Shown in pieces: positions 34,319 through 46,774 of a stretch of DNA of 64,000 nt. Under the pieces are notes generated by a model, which saw only the letters and a list, made by a program, of their open reading frames with translations, searched no databases and was not told where the DNA came from. The stretch spans positions 124,001 through 188,000 of the forward strand of contig JAFREE010000024.1 in assembly GCA_019400425.1 (NCBI GenBank), read 5' to 3'. Made by a program: the position numbers and the translations under genes. Every line of letters begins with the position of its first letter. Within the stretch, counting starts at the first letter, position 1. This DNA is from Hymenochaete sp. R1. Its lineage: Eukaryota > Basidiomycota > Agaricomycetes > Hymenochaetales > Hymenochaetaceae.

Positions 34319-35530
34319 ATGTCGGGCTCCATGACCGTTCAAGATTTGAACAGTCTTGAACCGCTAGACAGCGAATGGGTTCGAAACAGGCTCACGCAAT
34401 ACCCTTTTGTACAGATCGATGGTGTCACGAACGTCCGCACATTGGGATTCTACAAAGCCAGACCATATTTACACGAGGGGAAAGACGATCGAACAGAGCT
34501 TACAACGCGGCCTAAACAACTATTCCGAAGCGCTGAGGTGTCTGGAATAACTAGTTTAGGTGAGTGATCAAGTCCTACGGTCTCTAAGGAAGTGAGCTGA
34601 GACGGTTCAGGAAAGGCTCAAATAAAAGCACTCGGTATTACTCGAGTTTACGATCTGAGATCAGATGTGGAGATGAAGAAGTACGACACCCCGATTCCTC
34701 AAATAGAAGGAGTCGAAGTGGTACACGTACCCGTCTTTGAGTCGGAGGATTATTCCCCTGAAACGATGGCTCGGTGTGTCTCTACACAACTTATTTTCCC
34801 CTCGGCAACGTTTGGTCTGATTGCTGTTGCATCCCGCAGGAGATTCCAGCTGTACGCAAGTGGCAAGACGGAAGTTTGTATTCATCCATACTACCGGGCG
34901 ATCGTGTTGTTGATCGTAATGGCAGGCATTCTTAGAGTTGTACTCCCAAATTCTTGATCATGGTGGATATGCATTCGGGAGTATACTGCGACATGTACGC
35001 GACCGACCTGATGAAGGTTGTTTGTTCCATTGCACAGGTATACTTCTCACATCATCTTATGATACCTAAAACCTCATGGCCTTCAGCTGGGAAGGATCGA
35101 ACAGCAGTGATCGCTGCAATTCTACTCTCTGTAAGTGGCTTCCATGTCCCCACATGCAATATATTGACACCCATAGAAGCTTGCAGGCGTTGAAGCGGAA
35201 CAAATTGCAGAAGACTATGCGCTTACACGAATTGGGAGAGAGCCTGTCCGAGAAATGATCTTGCAGCGACTTTCCAGGGAACCCATTTTTGCAAGAAACA
35301 AGGATGCAGCATTGAACATGCTTACATCAAGGTGGACAAGAAACTGTGATGACCCGCTCCTAAAATTGACCTCTTTCCCTTACAGGCGAGAAACAATGTT
35401 TGCTTTTCTACGGTTACTGGAAGAACGTTACGGTGGAGTAGAGGTATATGTGCAGAGATACTGTAACCTTACATTCGACGATATCGATATTATACGTCGC
35501 AATCTTGTTGTTGAAATGCTAGAAGAATGA
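34319..35530 (+). CDS. CX5R tyrosine-phosphatase-like protein (Y_phosphatase3 type)
   Basis: Predicted phosphatase with the P-loop HCTAGKDRTA (catalytic Cys and Arg). Exons 34319-34559, 34611-34773, 34840-34873, 34926-35037, 35087-35130, 35177-35331 and 35386-35530 give 297 residues. The N-terminal segment GVTNVRTLGFY and LFRSAEVSGITSLG, followed by GITRVYDLRSD, is typical of the bacterial/fungal family that includes PtpB-like enzymes, some of which also act on phosphoinositides. The P-loop is split by an intron between HCTA and GKDR (phase 1 inside the Ala codon). The substrate cannot be predicted. No targeting signal. Convergent with the ribosomal protein gene downstream. Confidence 0.9.
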
Positions 35531-35973
35531 CAGCAACACGTCATCTAAGTTCTTACAAATTTGCATGATTGTCAAGAGTCATTGATCTGAGAATACGCAT
35601 CAGTATATGAAAGCTTCGGGGCGTCAATTTGAAGGTCAGAAAAAGTAGGCTGTCTCATAACCTATTCCCCAGGGCACAAGGCGATTGTACCCCTTTGGTG
35701 TGAGGAAATGGCCGGATCGAACGCAAATTACGAAAAACATCATGCATGATGCATAAAGACAAGGTAATTAAACTTTTACTCACCCACTAAAACGCAAATT
35801 TGCGTCGATGTGATGTTGATGTTGGGGGATGAAATCACGGACAGCCAATGGGGTACACGGAAAGCATGTATAACAGAGTGAATCATATTTGATGCATAAT
35901 GACATACAAATGTAGCGTGGCACTCACGCGCCGGAACAAAGGAAAAGGTGTGGTGGATGATACAAATGGCGGC
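35531..35973. other. Intergenic region between convergent phosphatase and RPL35
   Basis: 443 bp between two stop codons, A/T-rich, no gene. Contains a short palindromic atcatgcatgatgcat near 35741. Confidence 0.5.
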
Positions 35974-36527
35974 TTAAGCTTTCACAGCAAACTTCCGAAG
36001 TGGGAAGTGAATGTCTTTCTTGTGCTGCTTCTCCGTCCTGAGCTTCCTCTCGTGCTGTACAAATGCAAAGATAAAGTCTGAGTAAAAGTATGATTATGAA
36101 ATGGGCATTGCACGCACGGGAGTCAGCCGCCTCCGGATTGCACGAGTCTGCTTTTTGCGGAGGTCGAGAGGAAGGTACTTCTTGCCCTTGTAGAATTCGC
36201 GGATGTTCTGGCGTTGCTTCGCATTCAAGACAGTGAGAACCCGAGCGATCGACTTGCGGACGGTGTTGCTAGTTTGGACGCACACGTTTTAGATAAAATG
36301 AACGTTTTCGATGCGGACTGATACGCACATTTTCGTCAACTTCGATGCTGCACCACCTGCAATCTTTTGCACTCGTAAGGTCAAGAGTTCACCCTTCAGT
36401 TCCTTCAATTGCTTCTCTAAGTCATTTTTGAGTCTGGAATAGTAAATTATCAGTCTATCCTACAATCATGCCAGTTTAACGCGACCCACTTGGACTGGAG
36501 CTCGTAAGCCTTGACTTTTCCTGGCAT
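35974..36527 (-). CDS. RPL35: 60S ribosomal protein L35 (uL29)
   Basis: Component of the large cytosolic ribosomal subunit near the exit tunnel. Exons 36527-36490, 36433-36329, 36268-36118 and 36054-35974 give 124 residues, the usual length. Landmarks: [55 protein letters not shown] and [19 protein letters not shown]. The terminus RKFAVKA is standard. A CACGTG lies 73 bp before the ATG. Confidence 0.97.
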
Positions 36528-39461
36528 TTTGACGATATCTTGGGCTTGAGGGTATGCAAGTTTACCTTGGATGTTCATTGACCATCTGCGTGATACTTTC
36601 ACGTGACTTTAGCTATACAGCAATATTTGCGTGATGTGTTACCTAATACTTCTCACGACCTCGAGTATTGAGATTGAAATCGAGTTTCTTACCTTGAATT
36701 TCCCCCCTCTCTCATCAACTCAGGCCGTCCGTCTGACACCGGAGACGGCAAAAATTGTATATGCTATTCAATGACGTCCTATGATTTTCGAAATGCCCCA
36801 TCGTCGCCCACCGTGATACCAAAATCACCGACCGCTTTGACAAGTTGAGCGTATCTAAAGTCGGAAATGTGCCGTCCCGTATGGTCTTAGTGGTTTCGCT
36901 CGAAGCCACGACGAATAACATCTTTGGCGCACGCAAATTCTTCAAGGTCCGTAAATTGGATAGAAGCACTAGCGAATTTCTATATTTTGCTTAATGACGG
37001 TGCGTCCAGCGGCCCCGTCTTCATCGCATGAGGAATAAGATTCCTTTGAGTGAGAAAGGGTGAGAACGACATGGATTCATTGGTTCTAGTCGTTAGTTCC
37101 GCCGACGAGAGGTTTAATTGCTTGCAGATGCAAGCGGAGAGAAGGGTGAATTGGACAGAAGAGAACGATCAAAAGCTCTCAAGGGAATGTACTCAGCGAA
37201 TCCAAGGAAATAGACGCCCACGGCTAAAGGCGAGATGGCTGTGGGAACTGCAAAGGAATGAGACGCAAGAAGGTTACCGGGGACGGATGAAGGGCATACA
37301 TGAGTTCGTAGGTTGGAACCATCGTGGTGGCGGGGAAGAAAACGTGGTCTTTATCGATTCACCATATATGGAAAAAGCCATCTATCAGGCGCTCGTCTGC
37401 TATTGTGTGAGTTTGCCCGCTCGTCTATTTTGCATGTTAGACGCCCGGGGAAGCGTTCTGGCCATGTCTGCGTGTGTAGAAGTGGACAAGGTTTTCGTAG
37501 CCAGTACTACCGGTATCAAGTAGTAGATCGGAAATCCGAGATAGCGCAGAGTTCGCTCTTGGTATTCTACTAGTACTGTTCCCTTTGTCTCTTTAGTTTG
37601 GCTCCATGAGTGATTTTCTCTTGTGCTATCTGGGACTTTGAATAGCACGAAACATGAAGCAGGAAAATCACGAGACGATCCCGATAAGCGCCCAAAAGAT
37701 AAACGTAAGCAGAACAAGAGCGCCCCACGCGCGCACTGATCCCGACATTACCGGTTTCTTTTTCCTCTTTTTCCCCACCCTGCGCAAACGCACGGGCCCA
37801 ACATGAGCTCTTCCGATTGCCTCCCTTTGGTTAAAGATGATAGCTACCTGACCTGACCCTTGCGGATGAATCGCGAACTTGGCGGATGCTTACCAACGTG
37901 TGCTATAGAACCAGAAGAAGCGGTGGTGCATTGGCCAAAGCGTGAAGAACCGCGAGTGAACGGACGATACACTCTTGGACCGGGCATCAACACGGGGCTA
38001 TTCGAAATATTGCAGCGCGGGTACGGTACCTTACCGCCCTACCTGTAGAAGAAATAATAGATAATGTAGATGGCCTCAACCTTCGTGGGACCAGTTACGA
38101 GAGGCCGTATCTATTGCGCATTGCTACGCCGAGTTTCCGGACCTTTGAGCAAATGGAGACGGCCAAACCACACGAAGGACAGGTGCCACCACTCGGAAAC
38201 ACGTCCAAACCTAAAGTGTAGCGGGGTCTACGCCCAAAGAGAGCAGAGGGAAATGCTGTCAATGCGCGAGAAGACTTCCCATCGTCCAACTGATGCAGTG
38301 TGTGCGGCACGAACAATTGCAATGGAACGGCGAGGCTATATCTAACAGCGTCAAGAAGGCCGCATGCCGGACCATTAGCGATTCAGCAGCTAGCGATCAA
38401 TGGCCAATACAGTTTGCCTAGTTTAAGTTGCCGAGGTCTGAGCACCCTTCTCCCAAAAGGGCGACGGAGTCTCGGGGATCTCGCTCATGGGCTCGGGTAG
38501 CAAAGTCACTTTCGCCCTTCTTTCGTTCTTGAGGCTTGCCCCTCTTTCAGCCCGGACACATCACCCAAGAGCCTTATTTTGCAGACGATGCTGCGTCCGA
38601 TCCTTTCTGCATCGGCGGTCATTGTCGGAGAAGAAGACCATTAAGCCGTTGCTCTCTGTCCCTTTGCCTAAGGTCTTTATCATCGATAGTAAGCCCGGGA
38701 GGGCTCTTCGGTTGAGGCTCATCTTGCTCACGAGCTACACGTGCAGGTACAGGACATTGGGCGCTTATTCTTCTCAATTCCCAACCTTCCTGCTCGACTC
38801 TCAATCGTTATCGGTCCCAAACACTGGAAAGCACTCATAGTCTGAAAAAAAGGCTTGTGATTTTGTAAACGGTACGTCGTCGTTTCTCACTGTTAATGAT
38901 CATGGAGTAAACTCGAAGCTAACATGATTATTTGGTCTGTTTGAAGCATTGAGCCTTGCTAGACGCGCTTACGAGTCGACCTGCCGTTTTCGCGGTTCCT
39001 AGCCTAGTGTGGCGCAAATAAGGACCCACCTCCTTTCCGATTAATCTATCCTTCTTGCAACGCCTCGGAGCACGAGTCATTGAAACGCACAAGCGCGTGT
39101 CCTACTACTGAAAGCTCTATAGAAGCACAAGTACCAAAAACATTATCACAAGATAATCAATTGATCGTCTCGAACAAACGATATCATCGGCCTTGACGGA
39201 ACGGGGAGGTGGAGGTTCGGCCGCATAGGAGTATTGATCTTCTTTCTAAGGGCTGGCGTTCCGTTTAGCCGATTCTACTTTTTTGGAAGACAAGCAGATC
39301 TCGATCTCACTTCTTACAGCATTTTGGACCACCTGTGTTTAGCTGTTTTAAATAAATACACTGGGCTTTGCTTCTCGTGGAAGAACAAGACCCCCCTCCC
39401 CTTGCTAGAAGGATCCGTAGATTGCTGCTCCGCCATATCCTCTATTTTCTCTCCACAAAGC
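36528..39461. other. Gene-poor 2.9 kb upstream of the zinc-finger gene
   Basis: No gene I can support on either strand. The longest frame (37050-37523, 157 codons, plus strand) begins with a non-ATG-favoured context, has no domain and no splice support. CACGTG at 36600-36605 belongs to RPL35. The rest may be a long promoter/leader of the C2H2 gene or contain a noncoding RNA. Confidence 0.45.
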
Positions 39462-41498
39462 ATGTCCCGAACATCCTCTCCCGACGCCGGGGATGTCGAT
39501 GTCCACATTCTCCGACGAGAAGAGGCACTGAAGAGATCATTGCGAGAGAGCACTTCGTTCGTTCGGCGTGCATGTCCTATGCATATATTTACTAACTACA
39601 CCTTGGCAGTCTTAGGCTTGCCCATTTTGATCCTTTCCAGCAAAGGGGACCTAATGCGGCGCCTCATACTTCGCATGCGCACCGAGGACCCGAAATTTCA
39701 GAGGCAAGGTGAGCCACAGCTCTTAGGCGGCGTCGAAAGTACTTTGACACATCATGCGATGTGTAATATAGAGACAAATGCCGCCGCTCGTTCGCGCGCG
39801 TCGAAGAACGTCAACCTAGTCCTAATGGCTACGCCGATTCTCCGTCGCTTGAAGAATCAGATATAGATGAACTAGATGCCTCGGAGTGTGTGCTAATTTC
39901 CTCCTTGTTAAAGTCTTCACTTCTTAACCATCGTGGCGGCGACGGCATTTCTTTTTACTCCCAGGTATGAGTCCCTTCCACCCGATAGCCGCCCTTCCAC
40001 CGCGTAAGTGTCGTGTTCCTCTTACCATGCTCTTCACCAAATGGCTTGTTGGACAGGAATCGAGAGTCTTGTGGTGATGGACGATCTCCCTCTGGTGACT
40101 CGTTGTCTGAGCAGTCGCATACTACAAGCTCGTCAGACACCGAGAAACGTCGCCCGAATTTCCCCGGTAACAGAAACATAATTGAAGACCACAATTCGAG
40201 CCCGAGTACGAGCCCTCCGATTCAACATAGCCCAGAGCTTCTGATACCTGGCGAAGCGTAAGGATGACATCTTTTCTTTTGTTATAGCGGCTCTGACAGA
40301 GCCTCTTTTAAAGTGGGTGGGAGCCTTCGCCTAGCGCAAGCCCATCACCGTCGTCTTTGAGGCTTGAGCTCCATAACGCTCGCTCCTCAAGGCGGGACAA
40401 TGTCGTTCGGCGCGTCGGATCGTGGTGTGTACAAATGTCTCGAAAGGAAACGCAAGCTATGAAGCCGACTGAAAGGATGTACGTTCTAATTCCCGACGGT
40501 ATCTCAATGCATCTAAACTCCCGCCGCAGAGTATTACCTACCCCAAGAGACCAGCGAAATGCTTATTCTCCAGCACTTTCAATAAACTCCATTCCTCCCA
40601 GTCCCCCTCCCGTTCTACCACCAATCAGCCACTTATACCCATCTATTTCTTCGCACCCGAGCTTGTCAAGCAGTTCTGCACACAAAGATCGCCGGGAAAC
40701 CGTGCCCGTGCCAATCAAGAGACCTCGATCTTACTACTTTCAGGATTCAGTATCGGAATACGCGGAGTCTAACTCGTCGGGCGCTTCGCCTTGTCCCCGT
40801 CCTTTGCCGCCTCTCATGCATCACATCAACTCTGTTTCCCATTCATACCCCCCCTATGCAACGGCTTTACCCGTAGCTCCGGGGCCTCACTCTCGTACAG
40901 GAACGAGTGCCATGAGAAACAAAAAGGCGTGGCTGGACTACGCACGCGTTATTCCGGGACCTGATGATCAGAGCGTGTTCCGATGTATTTGGCAAACGGA
41001 AAGCGCTGGAACTCCGACGGGTGACTGTGGCTACACTGCAAAACGTCACTTGGTCAAGAGGCACATAGAGACGCGGCATCTCCAATTCAAGTGAGTTTAC
41101 CCAGCCTTCTCACCGTGTTTTGGACTACATTCTTATGGTTTGCAAATAGGGACCACATCTGCGAATTCTGTGGCAAAGCATTCCCGCAGCGCGTGTCTTT
41201 GATGATCCATGTTAATAGACAGTGAGTCTCATTGTTCCAACGCCATAGGTTTTCGTTTTGATCGCATTGCGATAGTACTGGTGATAAGCCCCATGAATGC
41301 CGTTATGAGGACTGCGACAAAAAGTTCAGTGACCCGGCACGGCGCCACAAACACATGGTTGAGGCGCATGGATACGATCCTAAAGGACCGCGCAAGAAAA
41401 ATCGTCGCGTCGATGAGTATCATACAAAGAACATGTCATTTGAAACTGGATCTCCGTGGGCGAGTCAGGGGGCACCCAGTGGAAGCAGCCATGTCTAA
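39462..41498 (+). CDS. C2H2 zinc-finger protein, putative transcription factor
   Basis: Exons 39462-39556, 39610-39708, 39772-39885, 39965-40003, 40057-40257, 40335-41090, 41150-41221 and 41276-41498 give 532 residues; all phases agree. Two canonical C2H2 fingers sit near the C-terminus: CEFCGKAFPQRVSLMIHVNR + H, then the linker HTGDKPHEC and CRYEDCDKKFSDPARRHKHM + VEAH. A third, irregular finger precedes them (Cys in FRCIWQ, Cys in GDCGY, then HLVKRHIETRH). The N-terminal 400 residues are Ser/Pro-rich and disordered-looking. A 51-bp stretch (40479-40529) with donor gtacgt, branch ctaaac and acceptor cag is open in frame, so it may be an intron that is sometimes retained (515 against 532 residues). 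DNA binding is inferred from the fingers. Confidence 0.85.
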
Positions 41499-44400
41499 TT
41501 GCTTGCTCCTCCTCTCTCCTTTCGTTCTCTTTCTTTTCTCTTCTTTTTTTTTTCATCACCTTTGGAAATTCGTTATGAACTCTCCTGCATTTCTTTTCGG
41601 GTGTTTCAATTATTCCTACGTGTGTATCAGTAACAATCATGAGTTGTCGTAATATTTGCTCTTTTGTTTTGAATTGCTATGCCTTCCTGCTCTGCGCTCT
41701 CTATTTAGCTTGGATACTCTCCTAATCCTCAAACATTTTATCCCGAATATGTAACTCCTTGTTTTGCCCGTTCCTTCTTTGCATTCAACGCTGTCGTCCC
41801 TAGGCATTCAATCCAATCTAAAATACCCGCCTTTTCTCACATTCCCAGGCTTCAATTTACAATCTGTAACGAAGTAGAAGGATGATGTCAATTTCAATTG
41901 TATCCCGTTCTTCAAGCATCAATGTTTTGATTCCATGATTTCATCGGTAAAAATAATCCCGCAGTTATTTCCGCATCGACTATGCCAATGAGCGAGTTTA
42001 GAGAGACCTTTCATGATGATGAAAATCATTCAAACTCAACCTGCCTCACCGGATGACAGTCAGCGAGTACTCGTCAAGACCTTTCTTGCGGTACACGCTG
42101 CCATCGTGTGCCAAGCTGAGCTGAATGTCATTCCTGACCGTGTTAAACCCTTCTTAACCGATGACCCTTGCGCATAGTCACAACTTCCGATTCTCCTTGT
42201 ATGGGAATCCCCTTCAATTCGTCTGTTACTCGTCCCGTCCACTCGGATCGGACTTGTTGCGATTGCAGATGGGAAGAAGAGCGTGAGACAAATATCAGTG
42301 GCGACTTGAGGGTAGCTATGCGCTATTTCTGTTCGTCACGGAGAAGCTATACGTATCTCTTAGTAGGTTTGGAACAATAAAAGCATGCGTTTGAGAGAAA
42401 TAGTCGGATGCATGTGTTTTTGAGCGAAGGGGGGGAGGGGGAGGACCTTGAGATCTAGATGCTTTTGGAGAGTACAATGGCTGCGGAGTTACCCTTCTGT
42501 GAGGAAGGGGAGAGGAACGGGGAGGACGGGCGACAGAAAGAGTCTTCAGTTTCACAATCTCGATCTCGATTCAGCTTCATCAACGACAAGCCGAAACTCT
42601 CAAAGTCCACAGCAAATAACAACTAAGAAGCCAAAGGGTGTACCCCCTTTACCAAATGTGTCCATGCTTGTGCTCGTCCTCATTGCCGAGACTTGACCCG
42701 CGAAGAAGCGGGTTTCGGCTTGAAGAGTTGGTGGTTAATTTTAGTCTGAGGTTGGGGAAAACGTGGGTCTCTCGGTCGAGTATGGAGAAACGGAAGAGTC
42801 GGAAGACTCGGGTCGAACGAGCTGCTACCGCGCACCTGGCGAAGACACGCCCATTGCAGAGCTTCATCGTGAGAGACAAAGGGTAAGAAGACAGATGCCC
42901 TAGAAGTAAGAGGGACATGGTGCAATGCCATTTTAGCTTTCATTAAGCTTACTTGCCCTCGATATTGCTTATGAAACGTTCGCGGTCCGAGTCCAAATTA
43001 GAACATACACGTCTAAGAGTTGGAAGTGTTTGTGCCACAAAAGTTGAAGGGGTCCAATGGCCGCGGCATGGTGGAATACAGTACTTCGCAACGGCCACCG
43101 GTCAGTCTTGTTCTATTCATGGAGGTAGCCATGGAGTCTAGCATGGAGAGCTAGAGATTGATGCGCGATTTGGGGCCGACCACTGGGACGTTGGTAGTCT
43201 GAACACAATCTGAAGCGAATGATTACAGGGATCGAAGCGGGGTATCGGGCTACCACCTGCGCCGCTCACGTTTAAAATCAACAACGAATGAGCGTGTCTT
43301 ACCTACACGCGCATTCAGCCGACTCTGGTATAGAGATTCTCGCAAACGGAGCAAAAGCTGCCTCGAGCGAGCGAGCGAGCCACTGGCTCACTGGCTTCAG
43401 AAACTGAATTTGAAAAATGGAAAGCGTATAGCTTTTCATTAGCATAAGAGATGCAAAGGGTCTCTTTGAGAAGTTTGAAAAAGGCAGCGGCGGAGATTTG
43501 AGTTTCGGGTTCTTTCCTCTTCGAGTGAAGATCCACAAGGAAGATATACGAGAACGTGGGCGAGCTTGACAGTCGCGTGGCATGGTCGGGAGGCTAACGG
43601 ATTTTTTTGTGTGTTTCCTGTGATAAATAATCAAAGGAGAGCGATTGGGTCCGTTACTCGCGCACAACCGACAGATCCTGAGGCAAGAGACCATCTGATG
43701 TCTTCGAAAATGGAAATACAGCAGCGCAAACAGTGATGTTCGCGGAAGATGTGTGTTCCCAAAAGGCTTGACAGCAGCTTCGTGGGAGGCTTTTAAACGT
43801 AAGCGGTTACTTCAGATTAGGATCGGGGGACCACAATATCGAACCAACTTTTGTCAACGGCGGAAATCGCATTCAAGTCGTGGAAGATTCATAATTCTGA
43901 AGGTCCGATGGCCGTCTCTTGGATACGGGTAGCTTTGGGTCGGATTGGATTGTAACAGAATCGCTCCCCGCCCCCCCCCCCCCCCTCCATCCTCCTCCCC
44001 TCTCTCATGCGTGAAATAAGCTGAAAGCGCTTAATCAAGCTTAAACATATATAAATATTGAGATACACACTTTTGCTTGTCCCATTGGGCCTTTTCTTTT
44101 CCCTTGTTCTTAATTTCGCGTTCGATCGCAATCAAACTGGAGCAGCGGAGACCAATGGATCGGCTGAAAACCGCCACCAAGTTCCAGAGCAATGTGCCTA
44201 TAATAAATAGGGTACTATTAGAGCAACCTTTGGGATGTGAAGTGTTGCACTGGCAGGAGTCGGAGGGCGACTCGGAATCGTTCACGGGGTTACTTGTAAT
44301 AGCTAGTAGCTGTTGATCCGTGCCTCAGACATCACAAGTAGGCACGGCCCTTCAAGCATGCTAAAGGGTGCAAAATTACTCGTCTACTATCCAATAAACG

Positions 44401-44683
44401 ATGTGATGAGGGGGAGGAGGAGGGCCGGGAGCGGACTCGGAGTTGGGAGGAAATTGACTTGAAGCTCAGACAAGAAACCCGAATTGGGCGATCGGCAAGT
44501 CGATTAGCGGCGCGTTTTCGGCAGACAGTGGCGCGGCTGCACTGGCAATGAATGTCGCAAGTTCGTGCGCGTGCTTATGCTCGTTTCTCTCATCGTCGGT
44601 CAGTAAAGCATACCGCCGATACCGGACGTCGAAGCTCGAGCTCAGTTGGTTGGCAACGTTAGACTCAGAAGACTTTTCGTTAG
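41499..44683. other. Gene-poor 3.2 kb downstream of the zinc-finger gene
   Basis: No supportable gene. Holds a pyrimidine tract just after the stop (about 41509-41555), a C15 run (43971-43985) and a short (GAGC)4 array (43365-43380). Frames present are short, overlapping on opposite strands and without domains. Confidence 0.45.
43971..43985. repeat. C15 homopolymer
   Basis: Uninterrupted run of 15 C, followed by a C/T-rich stretch; the longest G/C homopolymer in the window. Confidence 0.9.
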
Positions 44684-45485
44684 ATGCCACCGAATCCGGC
44701 AGTCCTTGGGAGTCAGGCCGTTTACTACCCTGCTGCGGGCTCGTCGAGGTCTGTTGTGGTCGATGTATCAACGTGTCGAAACGTATCGCTGTTTAAAGGT
44801 AAGCATGGAATTGAAACAATAAAATCTATACTCCAACTCACCGTGAAAGTGTGAATGTACAGAGCTCATGAAGGAGTATCGGAAGGTCGACGACAATGTC
44901 ACAATGCGGCTCAACAGGACGGTCGCAATGTTTCGAGAACGAGGTGCCTCGAGCTCGTCACGAAATCCAGAAGAAGAAGCCTGTGCCTTCTTCTGGAAGG
45001 CTCTTGTCGGTTCGTTACACGAACCTACACCTCCGTTAGAATCTTCAATGATTTCATACCGTGACTTGCAGGCAACTGGAAAAGGCGGACAGAGATCATT
45101 GAATATTGTGTCCGCGCGATCGACGAAAGCATCGACAGCGAACGAATGACGCTGAAAACCAATGACTTGGCTTCTGACACTCGGAAAGAACTGCAACAAA
45201 ACTCTTTCAGTGAAGAAATAAAGGTGCGTATTTGAGAAAATCGATTTTATTTCTTCCATGTTAATGCCAGTACACGTTACAGCAGAAGCAAATTCGAAAT
45301 GAACTCTCGGTCGAAGCCATCATCCGACAACGATCACTGGACGGTAAAATTCTTGCCATTTCAGAGGAGTTAGAATCTTATCATCTTCATCCCTTCATGT
45401 AGCTTTCCGGAGTCGGTGTAAGTTCTTCGAACCGCCAGATGCGGAGACGCGCGAGTGGTACGATCGAGCGCGCAAAGGTCGATGA
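44684..45485 (+). CDS. MIX23: MIX23/Cid2-type mitochondrial intermembrane-space protein (CCDC58 family)
   Basis: Family members are small twin-cysteine proteins of the mitochondrial intermembrane space; fission yeast Cid2 belongs here. Exons 44684-44798, 44863-45009, 45072-45223, 45271-45343 and 45403-45485 give 189 residues. Recognisable parts: DVSTCRNVSLFKELMKEYRK with VDDNVTMRLNR; ACAFFWKALVGNWKRRTEII + EYC; QQKQIRNELSVEAIIRQRS; AFRSRCKFFEPP. Cysteines at STC, EACA, EYC and SRC match the family pattern. Exon 1 was found by extending the frame back to an ATG preceded directly by an in-frame TAG. Confidence 0.88.
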
Positions 45486-45757
45486 TAAGACACGATTGAA
45501 TAGCTTTCCAGTCTAACAAATAATGTGCTCTTATCAACATGTATTTTACACCCGCATTATCTTCTCACAGCTCACGCATAATACATAGGCCGAGGTTCTT
45601 CTTTATCTTTTAGACATTGTCTGGTGATGTGATGAGCTGCTGTAGTTTCGGGAGTTGCCAGGTATGACGTAACGTTGCTTTGCGGCTTCCTGTGGCGTGC
45701 TTTCAACCCAGGCAGCAATCCTTGGTTTCACTCAACCATCCACCCTATCGGTCCACT

Positions 45758-46686
45758 ATGCATCTTTTCACGTCTCCCAACGCTCTCACTATGCTCTCTC
45801 TTCCTCTGGTCCTCGCGGCAGGCGCCATGGCGGCTCCAATGTCTTATGCTCGACTCATGCTTCAGTTCTTCAATTTCTGGCCAGGTGGACCAGCCCAAGA
45901 CATGTTAGGACTTCTCGACGACGACGTGAAAGTGCCCGTCACCCTCGGAGTCATGTCGCAATGCCCAGATGCTTTGATTTGCGAGGCAACGATGGACAAG
46001 GTGCTGAACCAGGTTGGGGATAAGATTGAGCTCTCGCTTTCGTTCATTGGATAGTGCGTATATCGTCTTAGTTTTCATTTTCACGCGGCTCCTAATTCAT
46101 CAACTTCTTGCAAACCAGCTTAAATGACACCGAACCCAACTTTGGTGTCACTTGTCCCCACGGTGCGAACGAATGCAGAGGCAATATCCATCAACTCTGT
46201 GCAGCTCAACATCTCGACCAAAAACGTTGGTGGGCGTTTGTTCAGTGCCAGAACTTCAACGGACGAAGTAAAGTTGGAAGGGAGGATGTTGCATTCAAAT
46301 GTGCTGATACGGCCAACTTTGACTGGAAGGAAAGTGGGGTTGCGGACTGTGCGGGCGAGGACGCGTCAGGCAAGGTAGATGAAGGGATCCAGCTGCTAAA
46401 GGAAAGCGTGCAGCACAGTGATGACCTCGGGATTGAGTACGTTTCTTTACGGGTGAAATCAACCCCAGTCGCTAATCTATATCATTATACAGGAGAAGCT
46501 GTACGATACTTATCAATGGAAGCCCTGTATGCGTACATGACGGAACATGGAAGGAGTGCGAGGTAAGGGCGCTCGAGTTACAGCCATCCTTGCTACGAAC
46601 CATGACTCAAACACTGTATATAGGACGGACATGCTCCCGAAGACTTCGTCCGACAGATAAACGCTGAATACGAGAGGTTGAATTAG
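45758..46686 (+). CDS. GILT-like secreted/vacuolar thiol reductase
   Basis: Gamma-interferon-inducible lysosomal thiol reductase family: reduces disulfides in acidic or secretory compartments. Exons 45758-46053, 46119-46436, 46493-46562 and 46624-46686 give 248 residues. A hydrophobic N-terminus (MLSLPLVLAAGAMAAP from Met12) is a signal peptide; a start at 45791 is possible. The redox region is VTLGVMSQCPDALICEATMD; instead of the mammalian CxxC this has C-x5-C, as in other fungal members I know. The GILT signature is CPHGANECRGN, and ILINGSPVCVHDGTWKECE is the conserved C-terminal Cys-rich part. Its stop lies 88 bp from the convergent YOS1 stop. Confidence 0.88.
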
Positions 46687-46774
46687 GGTTTGAATCTGCT
46701 ATCGCGCCACGCTGCGAATCCATGACTTTTGCTTGCCAATAATAGCCCCAACATCGAAACGGAGACGCCCACCG

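Noticed and set aside
37050..37523. 157-codon plus-strand ORF in the gene-poor region
   Set aside because: No domain or splice context; sequence looks random.
41499..44683. CRISPR-like or satellite arrays
   Set aside because: Only short homopolymers and a (GAGC)4 run; no regularly spaced repeats.
44466..44771. 101-codon minus-strand ORF
   Set aside because: Lies antisense to the first MIX23 exon, whose family sequence is clear; the rest shows no known motif.
44768..45259. 163-codon minus-strand ORF over the MIX23 gene
   Set aside because: Shadow of the plus-strand exons; protein has no family features.
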